The notes below the pieces were generated by a model. That model did no database searches. It was not told where the DNA came from and saw only the letters and a program-made list of their open reading frames with translations. Positions 55,783 to 64,000 of a stretch of DNA of 64,000 nt are shown in pieces (positions within the stretch are counted from its first letter, which is position 1; every line of letters begins with the position of its first letter). The stretch lies in assembly GCA_016708265.1 (NCBI GenBank), contig JADJGA010000003.1, forward strand, positions 777,468 through 841,467, written 5' to 3'. The position numbers and the translations under genes were made by a program. This DNA is from Saprospiraceae bacterium (GTDB lineage: Bacteria; Bacteroidota; Bacteroidia; Chitinophagales; Saprospiraceae).

Positions 55783-56509
55783 TCAGGATTTATAAATACC
55801 ATTGAGACTCACTTCGGAATCAAACAGAACAAATTCGGCTTTCTTCTCTTTTAGAAAACTACTGATCTTTTCATTATTTAAATCCTTGATCACTGTATTA
55901 TTATAAATGACAAATATTGTATTTTGGTTTTAACAAAGCCCAAACCCATTGCACCATTTTCAATTGAGATACGTTGGATATCATCAAAATGCCTGTTCAC
56001 TTTTGGATGGGACTGTAAAAACAAATTGTTTTTCAATCCTGAGTTTATCAGATCCAGATCACTGATTATTAATCCATTGATTAGTGAGGTCAGGCTTGTT
56101 GAAAAGTTGTCTGATAGGGCTAAGGAAAATTCTTCTCCCGGATTGTTATATTTTTCTTTTTGAAAATAGAATGAGCTGAAATACAATCCTTTAGGATGGT
56201 AGATTTTGTGAATCCTTTTTGCAGTACCAGGGTCATAAGCCATAAATCCCCCAAAAAGATTGGCTGCCACAGAAGCAAGATTAATACCAAACCCAAGTTT
56301 TAATTCAATTTCCTCCACAAAGTCGAATATCTGTTTTTTATCCTGATTGATCTTATGCAGCTCATTGATCGCTGATATCAAAGCTGTTATTGATGCCTCA
56401 ATATTCCCCAAACCTGAATTGAAAGGTATCCTGTTGCTAATATTGAATACAGTTCCAGCTCCAATATTAAACTTTTCTGCAAAGGCATTACCTGCTTTAA
56501 TGAGCTTGT
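55783..56509 (-). CDS. Homoserine-kinase-like GHMP protein, missing N terminus (fused to peroxiredoxin)
   Basis: From about 56509 the minus strand encodes KLIKAGNAFAEKFNIGAGT, IPFNSGLGNIEASITALISA, LASVAANLFGGFMAYDPGTA and SHPKVNRHFDDIQRISIENG, GAMGLGFVKNQNTIFVIYNN and a normal end. These match the order of homoserine kinase (ThrB) from about residue 60 on: the IP-x-GLG loop, the DNVAPALLGG-like helix and the GALGxxxSG-like end. The usual Ser residues after GLG (GLGSS) are NIE here. The first 60-70 residues are absent; the frame runs directly into a peroxiredoxin. A further break (A4 near 55930) is repaired by one A, giving KNQNTIFVI. Confidence 0.6.
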
Positions 56510-56905
56510 CAATTGTCCATTTTCACCTATCACAAAAGTTGTCCTCATTATACCCATATATTCACGGCCATACATTTTTTTAGGTCCGTATACTCCATAT
56601 GCTTTTGCAATATTCAAGTCAACATCAGCTATCAGTTCAAATGGAATATTGTGCTTTTCCCTGAATTTGCAGTGGCTGTCAGCTGAATCAGGACTTACAC
56701 CAACAATTTTATAATTTTTACTGTGCCAGAATTTAAAGTTTTCAGACAGATTTTCTGCCTGAACAGTGCATCCGGAGGTAAAATCCTTCGGATAAAAATA
56801 TAATATCAGCTTGCTACCCCTGAAATCTGACAATCTGATTTGTTTGGAATCCTGATTGATACCTGAAAACTCAGGAGCTGTATCTCCTTTAATTAAATGA
56901 CTCAT
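56510..56905 (-). CDS. Bcp-type 1-Cys peroxiredoxin, C-terminally truncated (fused)
   Basis: About 132 residues of a thioredoxin-fold peroxidase that removes peroxides. Start MSHLIKGDTAPEFSGINQDS, then LILYFYPKDFTSGCTVQAEN with the peroxidatic Cys46. The Cys that Bcp proteins often have five residues later is Glu here, so it is the 1-Cys type. KIVGVSPDSADSHCKFREKH and MRTTFVIGENGQL follow. The normal ~20-residue end is missing; after GQLT the sequence passes (with one missing A near 56508) into the homoserine-kinase-like segment. Probably the junction of a deletion. Confidence 0.78.
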
Positions 56906-56910
56906 GATTT

Positions 56911-58608
56911 TTATTTTATAAATGTTTTGTTGTACTCGGCAGCATTGCCTTTAGTATCAGTTACAATCAATTTTAAAGAATGTTTACCTGGTTTGAGATT
57001 TTTGTCAAATTTGTGAGTAAGATTTTTGTATTTTTTATCATATTCAAATAATACCCATTCTCCGTCAATGTATCCATCAGCTTTGAGATGGGGAACTGTT
57101 AAACCTGAACTGAAGTTATCTGTTACAGAAAAAATAATTCTGTCTGATTTCTTCATATTTGATTTTAAATTCCTTGGTTTAAGTGTTGGTTTTATGCTGT
57201 CTGCCATGATCTTATAAGTTCCTTCTTCACCTATTTTAGCATACATATAACCGTCCTTAAATATTCCTCCTATGTTTTTCCTTTTGCCTCCATCAATGCG
57301 GATTATGCACATTTTATCGAAATACTTATCCGGTTTAATTGGTTTTATATAAAGATCAATACTGTTTTTAAATGCATCTTTATTGATTGAAATGTCAATG
57401 CTGTGTGAATATCCTGAACTGTCCTTTTTGATCACTGATAAAAATGTATTTATAAAAAAACAATTATCACCAGCCCTGATGATATAATCCGGATCAGATA
57501 TTTCATATTTCTGTCCAAGGGGGATGAAGTGGTTATAAATCAATTTATCTGATTTCAACATCACACTATCTTTGATCAAATTGAATTTCAGAACAGACTT
57601 ATTTCCATCAAAGTCTTCAGCTATAATTTCAATCTTTTTTGAGATGTTAGTATCAAGTTTTATTACAGCCTTATCTGATTTTATATCGTAAATATTCAAA
57701 GCATTACCAGACAATACAAACAGACGGTGATAAATATATCCGGTTCTCAAAAATTCCTTGTGGTCTATGTGGGCTTTATATGATGACAGCTGTTTCCCAT
57801 CCATGTTTTCCATTTTAAAGACAAAAACGGGAAAACTGTCAATTATCAGAGTTATTTTAAAAATTCCGTTATGGTTTGTGGATCCATTTACCATATCATA
57901 GCCCATTATTTCAATCCCAACATTATCAGCTCCAAATTTTATCGTATCAGAACCAATTGTAAATGAATCAGGTTTAGATTTTTTTAAATTGTAAACCTTA
58001 GAATTAATAGAGTTGAAATCGTGATCAATCCCCACAATTTTTATTTTTTTGCTGCACTGGGGGAATTGTATCCTGACTTTAATTCCAAATAGCTGGGGAT
58101 TATAACTATTGCTGGAAATGGTGTTCAGTATCTCAAAATGTAGGTGAGGTCCGTTTGAAGCCCCTGAATTACCTATGTAACCAATTATCTGTCCTTGTAC
58201 CACTGGGAAATTTAAAGAATCGAGATTTAATTCAAAGGTTTGGTTCAAAATCTGGTAATCTCTTACGAATCTTTCAATATCAGGACTAAACCTGTCAAGG
58301 TGAGCATAAAGGCTCGAATATCCGTTTGGATGATCAATTATCAGCAGATTCCCATAACCATCCGGAGCAACACTTATTCGTCTGATGATTCCATCCATTA
58401 TTGCAACTGCATAATTATCTTTTACTGCCCTGTTGATTTTCAGATCGATACCATTGTGAAAGTGATTGGGCCTCAGTTCTCCGTATAATCCGCTAAACCT
58501 GAGCTCATGCAGGACAGGAGATATAAACTGTGCTTTGAGATTAAGAATAAATACCAGGGGAAAAATAATATTTAAGAAAAACCTCACTTCTCTCTTCTTC
58601 AACTCCAT
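56911..58608 (-). CDS. M23-family (LytM) peptidase-like secreted protein
   Basis: 565 residues. Hydrophobic N terminus (VRFFLNIIFPLVFILNLKAQ). The LytM domain lies at about residues 35-180 with HFHNGIDLK (zinc His and Asp), GYGNLLIIDHPNGYSSLYAH and GPHLHFEIL (HxH), so the zinc-binding and catalytic residues are present. The rest is a series of beta domains with no assigned role. Intact frame. The family cleaves peptidoglycan cross-links or acts as an envelope regulator. Ends 5 bases before the bcp-like gene; starts 5 bases after meaB, so the three genes probably form one transcript. Confidence 0.86.
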   Translation of the reverse strand: MELKKREVRFFLNIIFPLVFILNLKAQFISPVLHELRFSGLYGELRPNHFHNGIDLKINRAVKDNYAVAIMDGIIRRISVAPDGYGNLLIIDHPNGYSSLYAHLDRFSPDIERFVRDYQILNQTFELNLDSLNFPVVQGQIIGYIGNSGASNGPHLHFEILNTISSNSYNPQLFGIKVRIQFPQCSKKIKIVGIDHDFNSINSKVYNLKKSKPDSFTIGSDTIKFGADNVGIEIMGYDMVNGSTNHNGIFKITLIIDSFPVFVFKMENMDGKQLSSYKAHIDHKEFLRTGYIYHRLFVLSGNALNIYDIKSDKAVIKLDTNISKKIEIIAEDFDGNKSVLKFNLIKDSVMLKSDKLIYNHFIPLGQKYEISDPDYIIRAGDNCFFINTFLSVIKKDSSGYSHSIDISINKDAFKNSIDLYIKPIKPDKYFDKMCIIRIDGGKRKNIGGIFKDGYMYAKIGEEGTYKIMADSIKPTLKPRNLKSNMKKSDRIIFSVTDNFSSGLTVPHLKADGYIDGEWVLFEYDKKYKNLTHKFDKNLKPGKHSLKLIVTDTKGNAAEYNKTFIK

Positions 58609-58613
58609 AAGGA

Positions 58614-59636
58614 TTAAATATTTTTTACTATTTGTTTCAATAATTGTTCACTGGCTTCGTAAGGAGTCAAAGAACCCTGAAGGATCTGACTTTTTATTTC
58701 ATTGATGTGTCCGGTCATTCCTGAACGGGTTTCTATCAACTGCATAAATTTGTTTAAAAAAATACTCTGGAACCATTTGACATTTTGTGATTTTCTGTTT
58801 TCTTCTAAATATCCATTTTTAATTATCAAATCCTTATATTGCAAAACGGTATCCCACAGACCAGCAATTCCAAAATTTTCGATAGCGGATGTCATTAATA
58901 TTTTTCTTTCCCATTTATTGTCTTTTATGGGTAAATATTGCAGTATCCCTGAATATTGGCTCATGGTATGTTTTGCATTGACAATATTATCGCTGTCATA
59001 TTTATTTATGACTATGATATCTGCAAGTTCCATTATTCCCCTTTTTATTCCCTGCAATTCATCTCCGCTACCTGGTTGTAAAATGAGAATAAATAAGTCA
59101 GTCATGGCAGCAACATCGGTTTCAGACTGGCCAACTCCGACTGTTTCTATAAAAACCGGATCAAAACCAGCATTTTCAACTATAATGATAGATTCACGGC
59201 TATATTTGCCAACACCACCAAGTGTATTCCCTGCCGGTGAAGTTCTGATAAAAGACTGAGGAGAATTTGAGAGTTCCTGCATTCTTGTCTTGTCCCCCAA
59301 AATACTTCCACTGCTCAGTCCACTGGAGGGGTCTACTGTGAGAACAGCAGGTTTCATATTCTGAGCTATCAGGTTCATTCCAAGACTTTCAAGCAGAGAG
59401 CTTTTGCTTGCTCCGGGAGCACCGCTTATGCCAATCCTTAAACTTTGCTTATTATTCTGCAGGCACATATTTACCAGTCTTTCAGCACTTTCCCTATTTT
59501 CTTCAGCTTCACTTTCTATCAGTGTTATTGCCCTGCTCAATTCAAAACGGTTACCAGAAACGACTTGTTGGTACAATTCGTTAACATCTGGCAATTTCCA
59601 TTTGCTAAGCTGTATATCCGGGTTAAAAACGCTCAT
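58614..59636 (-). CDS. meaB: MeaB/ArgK-type GTPase for methylmalonyl-CoA mutase
   Basis: G3E-family GTPase of 340 residues that loads or protects the B12 cofactor of methylmalonyl-CoA mutase. Motifs: P-loop GISGAPGASKSSLLESLG, VDPSSGLSSGSILGDKTRMQ, IETVGVGQSETDVAAMTD (the switch II region), INKYDSDN (NKxD). The P-loop reads GAPGASKS, with Ser where the sixth residue of GxxxxGKS is normally Gly. The mutase itself is not in the window. Intact, upstream of the M23 gene with 5 bases between. Confidence 0.92.
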   Translation of the reverse strand: MSVFNPDIQLSKWKLPDVNELYQQVVSGNRFELSRAITLIESEAEENRESAERLVNMCLQNNKQSLRIGISGAPGASKSSLLESLGMNLIAQNMKPAVLTVDPSSGLSSGSILGDKTRMQELSNSPQSFIRTSPAGNTLGGVGKYSRESIIIVENAGFDPVFIETVGVGQSETDVAAMTDLFILILQPGSGDELQGIKRGIMELADIIVINKYDSDNIVNAKHTMSQYSGILQYLPIKDNKWERKILMTSAIENFGIAGLWDTVLQYKDLIIKNGYLEENRKSQNVKWFQSIFLNKFMQLIETRSGMTGHINEIKSQILQGSLTPYEASEQLLKQIVKNI

Positions 59637-59950
59637 ATTGCAATTCTAATATATATCATAACTTTATTTTTGAAAAAGTATTATTCAAGTTATCAGATTT
59701 ACCGAAATGAAATTGAATAAGGCTAATTTCTAAAAGCATTACTTTTTGCATCCATGGGATTGTAACCGGTATTAAAAGATTTTTTTGCTTTAATTAGAAG
59801 ATAATGGAGAATCCTGAGACTAATCCGGAGCATGTGATCAAGCTGGTACTTAACACTGCTATATTGGTTTTTGAAATTATTTTACTGTTTTCCAACCATT
59901 TGGTGAAATAATTCGTCTTTTGTGTATATTATCAAATAAATATTTTTTAA
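59637..59950. other. Gap upstream of meaB and the lipoprotein gene
   Basis: 314 bp, AT-rich, divergent promoter region. No gene is seen and no strong hairpin stands out. Confidence 0.5.
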
Positions 59951-60443
59951 ATGAAGGCATTGATCTATTTATTAAGTATTGTTTCTTTGATGTTCATTTC
60001 ATGTGGTAAATCAGAATTCGGAAGTGATATTCTTTATTCTAATTCATTTGAAACAACCCAGGATACAACAGGTATAGGTGGATATTGCTTTTGGATTTAG
60101 TTAAGGATGCTCCCCCAGTGGTGGAAACCAATCGTTATCGGTTTCATGCGGATGTTATGCACCACATGCTAATTTTAAAATAGGACCTTTTTCAAGTAAT
60201 AATAATGTCAAACTTTCATTTTGGGGCAAAGGAAAAGATATTGGAGGATCAGTTTCAATGAATATTGAATCTGATTATATTAACTTAAACATACCTGGAA
60301 ACAATACATCATGGAGATATTATTCTTCAGACGAAATACTGCATTGTCCTGCCGGAAAAGAAATTTCAATCACTTTGTCGGCAGGAGGCAAAGCCTCAGG
60401 ACAAATTACTGTTGATATGCTGAAAGTTGAGAAAGCCGATTAG
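59951..60443 (+). CDS. Small lipoprotein (two frameshifts)
   Basis: About 164 residues when repaired. Lipoprotein signal KALIYLLSIVSLMFISCGK, with the lipidated Cys after FIS. Two missing G bases (TTGGAT near 60093 and CCAGTGG near 60118) restore a continuous protein with FWDLVKDAPPGGGNQSLSVS, CGCYAPHANFKIGPFSS, then LSFWGKGKDIGGSVSMNIES and AGKEISITLSAGGKASGQIT. It looks like a beta-sandwich carbohydrate-binding or adhesion domain; function unknown. It converges with the small gene ending at 60406. Confidence 0.6.
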
Positions 60444-60677
60444 GTGAATTAATAAGATCAGCGCATTTTTCGACTCGGTTGCAAACCGAGCCGATTGGAT
60501 TGTTAGTGCCTGCATAATCTCTGGGCCCAAAATCATCTTCAATAACATCTGTTGGCATAATATAAGGTCCATGAACTTTATCGGTACTGGGATAATAAAT
60601 GTAATAATGTCGAGATTGAGCATATATTGAAAAAATGCAAATATAACTAAACTTATGGAATATATAGTTCTTTTCAT
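60406..60677 (-). CDS. Small secreted protein recovered across a frameshift
   Basis: About 91 residues. From ATG 60677 the signal peptide MKRTIYSISLVIFAFF is followed by a break in the T6 run near 60632; with seven T it continues SIYAQSRHYYIYYPSTDKVH, GPYIMPTDVIEDDFGPRDYA, GTNNPIGSVCNRVEKCADL to TAA at 60406. Without the repair only a hydrophobic, unlikely protein is read. The middle part coincides with a CTCGGTTTGCAACCGAG-like palindrome. The last ~38 bases overlap the plus-strand lipoprotein gene, so the exact end is uncertain. Twenty bases downstream of the gene ending at 60698, probably cotranscribed. Function unknown. Confidence 0.5.
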
Positions 60678-60697
60678 CTTAATAATAATTTTTAAGT

Positions 60698-61933
60698 TCA
60701 TTCTATATTAATCGTAGCAAATTCAAATTTTTGTAAATATTTTATCCTATTATTTATAAGTTTTTCTCTCGCCAATTTTGTATCATCCCATTCTTTTTGA
60801 AGCCATAATTTTTTATATAATAATTGATTTTCATCATCGAAATAAATATGATAATCATAATGCAAATTGTCACTTGGGGTAGAATATGTGTTTTTAAGTA
60901 AACCACTTATATCCATCCATAATCTGTTAAAAGCCAGAATCCCGTCATCAGTGAATTCTTTATAAACTATTTTCTGATCACTTAGTGTCATCAAAGCCCA
61001 GCCTGTTCTGTATGTTTTTGGCATTGGATTATTTGCAGAACGGATACCTCCTCCAAATTTAAACATCATATATTTTCCATTGTTACTTACTACTGCTCCA
61101 CCCATATTCGGATAATCTTTGATTTCATATTGCAGGTTGCCACTAAGGTCATAAATCCTCGATGTGTTTTTAAATTTTATGATCAGTCCGTCTTTCATTG
61201 ATCGCAGTCTGTAATTTACTATGACATGCTGGCCTTCTGATCTCACATCAGTAAACAATGAATATTCATCAGGTATCAAAGTAGTATCTATAGCCATCTC
61301 CATACCTTCGGCATCAAAATGATAATAAGTTAATCTCTTATCTCCCACTTCCTGATAAGGTCTGTCTTTCCAAATATCAATAGTTTTGATAGTTTGAAAT
61401 GTAGTATCCATAAATTCCAGTTTCAAGGGTTGTCTGCTATAATAAAAATCTTTATCGACTTCTTTAGGGAATTCACTATATAATAGTACAGTAGGTGATA
61501 ATTGTGTTATCTGATTAAATACCCATCTGCGATGTGTGGAAACCCCGAATAATGTGTCTTGATAAACCACTTTGATATCTTCACCTCCCGGCTGATCGGG
61601 ATTTATTTTGAATGTTACATTTTTTCCCATGAATGATCTGGTAATAGGTATTTGTGCGTCAGACTTCCAGTTTAGGTCTGGTACTCCCTGACTTGATAAG
61701 ACTGGATCTGATTTCTGGGCAGAAATTTCAGTTATGTTCTTTGGACTTGAACTACTTTCAATCGGTTTAGAAACTTTCTTTCCTACCCCACATCCATTAC
61801 AGCCTATCAATACAAATATCCAAATCAAAATTTGAATTGATAATATTGAATTTATATGAAGGGTTTCCTTTTTAATTTTATCTTTAAAGTTTGATTTTAC
61901 CAAGGCTATAAATATTTTAATACTTCTAATCAA
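60698..61933 (-). CDS. Lipoprotein-like protein of unknown function
   Basis: 411 residues. A long hydrophobic stretch (SILSIQILIWIFVLIGCNGC) ends in a possible lipobox LIGC at about residue 44; the first 25 residues are basic and may not all be real. The rest is a beta-rich region with WKSDAQIPITRSFMGKNVTF, GVSTHRRWVFNQITQLSPTV, GGAVVSNNGKYMMFKFGGG (a blade-like phrase) and a Lys-rich C terminus. No family recognised. Followed after 20 bases by a small secreted protein gene. Confidence 0.6.
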   Translation of the reverse strand: MIRSIKIFIALVKSNFKDKIKKETLHINSILSIQILIWIFVLIGCNGCGVGKKVSKPIESSSSPKNITEISAQKSDPVLSSQGVPDLNWKSDAQIPITRSFMGKNVTFKINPDQPGGEDIKVVYQDTLFGVSTHRRWVFNQITQLSPTVLLYSEFPKEVDKDFYYSRQPLKLEFMDTTFQTIKTIDIWKDRPYQEVGDKRLTYYHFDAEGMEMAIDTTLIPDEYSLFTDVRSEGQHVIVNYRLRSMKDGLIIKFKNTSRIYDLSGNLQYEIKDYPNMGGAVVSNNGKYMMFKFGGGIRSANNPMPKTYRTGWALMTLSDQKIVYKEFTDDGILAFNRLWMDISGLLKNTYSTPSDNLHYDYHIYFDDENQLLYKKLWLQKEWDDTKLAREKLINNRIKYLQKFEFATINIE

Positions 61934-62271
61934 AAATCATACCAATAATCACATACATACCATACATAAATAATTATATTTCTATTTACTTACATATTTA
62001 ATAAATTCTTATAGGAGCATTATATTATTACGAACTGGCAGAAATTCTGCCCCTCTTAGTGTTTTCACCAACGGGTTGGGACTTAGGGTAATTTATCGCT
62101 GGTGATAACACCAGCAACGGCTAAAAGGAATATCGGTTTTTAAATTTTTATGTTCCATAACTGATTGAAATACATTTTAAAACTTGTCCGAATGGATCAT
62201 TTTTCCTTGTTTTTAAATCAATTATTACCTAACAAAACAACATTGTTACAAAAATCAAATTTATCAGATTT
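61934..62271. repeat. Gap with palindromic hairpins
   Basis: Two hairpins: GGCAGAA-A-TTCTGCC (62037-62051) and GCTGGTG-ATAA-CACCAGC (62098-62115), with a partial ACCAACGGGTTGGG between. They look like palindromic repeat units. No gene seen. Confidence 0.65.
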
Positions 62272-63549
62272 TCAATTTCCTGCTAAATAAATAGGTCTGA
62301 AATTTATTTTTTCATCATTCCCCCATTTGAATTTTCCATATACAATAGCATGCCCTATCTCAGGATAGTTTTTAAGCAGGTAATGAAGGCTTTTGAGACT
62401 ACCTTTCATACCTGCTTTTACTTCTATCGGGGTTATACTGTTGTTGTAGATGGCAATAAAATCAACCTCTGCATTAGATCCAGATTCAGTTCTTGCCCAA
62501 TACTTAAGTTCATGTTGCTGAGCAGAAATTTGCTGAGCTACAAATTGTTCTGCGAGTTTGCCCTCAAAAGCCCCAAGTAGAGTTTTGTTTATAAAAGCAT
62601 GATTATAATCAAATCTTGAGACACTCATCAGAAGACCAATATCAAGAAAACTGGTTTTGAATTGTTTACCGGATGGAACCAAAGGCAATCCGCTTATACT
62701 GACATTTTCAATTTTTTGTAATAATCTTGCTGTAGTGAGCAGGTTTAATCCACGCTTTATCGTGGGATTTGAAAATCTATCAGATAATTTTGAATAAATA
62801 GTTTGATTTCCGATTCTTTTGGTTGTATTTTCGATAATATCCATCAGACAATCAGTATCCACCTGGGGAGAATATTTCTTAAAATCCTGTCTGAATGAAT
62901 TTAACAAATCTCTTTGAATCTCACCTATCAAAGAAAAATCATTTGACTCACAAAATATTCTAACACATTCCGGCATGCCACCAACAATATAATACACCAT
63001 GAGTTCATCATATATCAGATTTTCGATGGATTCTGTGATGGACTTCGGTTCATTCTTTATAAGTTCAGCAATTTTTTCCCTGTTTCGCGCCATTAAAAAT
63101 TCATTGAAATTCATTGGATAAAGTATCTCAAATTCTACTCTACCAACCGGAAAGGGAATATTTCTAAATGAAAAATCTAAAAGAGAGCCAGCTGCAATAA
63201 GATGTAGCTCAGGCATTTCTTCATAAAAATACCTCAGACTCATAAGAGCTTCAGGACACATTTGGATTTCATCAAAAAAGATAAGGTCTCTTCCTGCTTT
63301 AATCTCTCTGTTTGTAATAAGTCCAATATTAAGCAATATCCTTTTTGGATCTAAATTTTGCTTAAAAATAGTATGATAATCAAGGTTTTTTTCAAAATTT
63401 AGTTCTATAAAATTATTAAAAAAATGTCGTTTACCGAATTCTCTAATAATCCATGACTTACCTACTTGCCTGGCTCCATTGACTATCAAAGGCTTACGAT
63501 TTGGTTTATCCTTCCAGTAAATAAGATTGCTTAATTTTTCTCTGTACAT
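62272..63549 (-). CDS. AAA ATPase with DUF4143 C-terminal domain
   Basis: 425 residues, intact. Walker A: LIVNGARQVGKSWIIREFG at about residue 23; Walker B: DLIFFDEIQMCPEALMSLRY; sensor region LIAAGSLLDFSF; then the DUF4143 part with YYIVGGMPECVRIF and, near the end, YWARTESGSNAEVDFI and ITPIEVKAGMKG, a nuclease-like E-V-x-F ... E-V-K-A arrangement. Family members are widespread, often solitary and of unknown function. Three 20-bp direct repeats lie just upstream of the start. Confidence 0.88.
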   Translation of the reverse strand: MYREKLSNLIYWKDKPNRKPLIVNGARQVGKSWIIREFGKRHFFNNFIELNFEKNLDYHTIFKQNLDPKRILLNIGLITNREIKAGRDLIFFDEIQMCPEALMSLRYFYEEMPELHLIAAGSLLDFSFRNIPFPVGRVEFEILYPMNFNEFLMARNREKIAELIKNEPKSITESIENLIYDELMVYYIVGGMPECVRIFCESNDFSLIGEIQRDLLNSFRQDFKKYSPQVDTDCLMDIIENTTKRIGNQTIYSKLSDRFSNPTIKRGLNLLTTARLLQKIENVSISGLPLVPSGKQFKTSFLDIGLLMSVSRFDYNHAFINKTLLGAFEGKLAEQFVAQQISAQQHELKYWARTESGSNAEVDFIAIYNNSITPIEVKAGMKGSLKSLHYLLKNYPEIGHAIVYGKFKWGNDEKINFRPIYLAGN

Positions 63550-63590
63550 GAAACAAATTTTTACACAAATTTATCAACTTTTTTCGAATT

Positions 63591-63676
63591 ATTAAAATAA
63601 ATACCATTATTTTAAATAGATGTATTAAAATAAATACCATTATATTAAACTATAATGTTAAAATAAATACTATTAA
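63591..63676. repeat. Three 20-bp direct repeats, 33-bp spacing
   Basis: ATTAAAATAAATACCATTAT at 63591-63610 and 63624-63643, and a variant GTTAAAATAAATACTATTAA at 63657-63676. The spacing of 33 bp is constant. They lie 41-127 bases upstream of the AAA/DUF4143 start, so they may be its operator. The rest of the gap to 63859 is AT-rich without a gene. Confidence 0.85.
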
Positions 63677-63859
63677 TTTATTTTTCTATATAAATACACA
63701 TCGAGTTCAAGTTAATCAATGGTTCATCACGATAATATTAATCAACTCATCCTTTAATTCAAAAAAATACTTTTCAGAGTGAACCACTATTTTTCCATTT
63801 TCCGAAAAGTTTCAATATTTTGCAGTTTTTTGTGTTTTGTTAGAAAGTGATAACCGCAA

Positions 63860-64000
63860 ATGGCAATTAAAACAAGTGAAATATTTCAAATACTATGTAT
63901 TGAAGGTAATAAAATTGTACCTGATTTACTGATCAGATACCTGATCTTCGATACACGAAGGATCATTTTTCCTGAAAGTTCATTGTTTTTTGCCCTGCCG
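63860..64000 (+). CDS. MurF-like N terminus (probable MurF-Alr), 3' end outside window
   Basis: 47 residues visible, opening MAIKTSEIFQILCIEGNKIV and then DLLIRYLIFDTRRIIFPESS followed by LFFALP. The pattern DTRRIxFPExSLFFAL is the start of the UDP-MurNAc-tripeptide:D-Ala-D-Ala ligase, and in Bacteroidota the full-length form is often fused to alanine racemase. It is cut by the window edge, so the fusion cannot be verified. Confidence 0.6.
   Translation, partial: MAIKTSEIFQILCIEGNKIVPDLLIRYLIFDTRRIIFPESSLFFALP

Noticed and set aside
63591..63676. CRISPR array
   Set aside because: Only three short repeats, AT-rich intervening sequence of 13 bp, third unit diverged, and no cas genes in the window.

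Overview
The window is about 64 kb of AT-rich DNA from a member of the Bacteroidota, most likely a Saprospiria- or Chitinophagia-like environmental lineage (the finer placement is inference). Evidence: three large genes with C-terminal type IX secretion sorting tails, -7 boxes of the TAnnTTTG type, a 300-residue NusB, an ACR3/ArsG/ArsF arsenic locus, a MurF start of the MurF-Alr type at the right edge, and a tRNA without an encoded CCA.

Layout. 1-0.65 kb: end of an SRAP/YedK protein. 0.8-15 kb: glycogen locus (GH133 debranching enzyme, GT4 synthase-like enzyme, GH57 amylase, and a 1405-residue fusion of GT3 glycogen synthase to GT35 phosphorylase), interrupted at 6-10.6 kb by an array of two secreted sorting-tail genes separated by a 240-320 bp repeat and by remnants of further sorting tails. 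15-26.5 kb: TauE/SafE permease, small DUF2541-like protein, Na+/solute symporter, barrel plus Ig-repeat surface protein, PpiD-like foldase and a third sorting-tail protein. 26.7-38.9 kb: CoA-transferase, SAH hydrolase, flotillin with NfeD partner, S9 peptidase, MFS transporter, tRNA-Ala(GGC), OmpA-like protein and NusB. 39-45.3 kb: arsenic operon (thioredoxin-like, ArsR, two ArsF-like proteins, ArsG, ArsC, ACR3, permease) invaded twice by a four-helix-bundle (S23/IVP family) gene surrounded by short-unit repeats. 45.3-51 kb: reprolysin-like metalloprotease, gamma-glutamyltransferase and an unknown secreted protein. 52-55.8 kb: sulfide:quinone oxidoreductase, DUF1641, TusE and DsrE2, divergent from a Cys-rich Crp/Fnr regulator. 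55.8-64 kb: a peroxiredoxin/homoserine-kinase chimera, an M23 protein, MeaB, lipoproteins, an AAA/DUF4143 ATPase with 33-bp-spaced direct repeats upstream, and the murF start.

A strong overall pattern: from about 18.8 kb onward many genes carry one-base frameshifts, nearly all at short homopolymers and nearly all missing one base, while the 0-18 kb region is clean. I read these mostly as uncorrected sequencing errors and describe the reconstructed genes, but the in-frame stops in both four-helix copies look different. Nothing resembling CRISPR, prophage or a classical insertion sequence was seen. The observations most worth a second look are the repeat/sorting-tail array, the four-helix-bundle elements in the arsenic operon, and the small sulfur-relay cluster with its putative operator.
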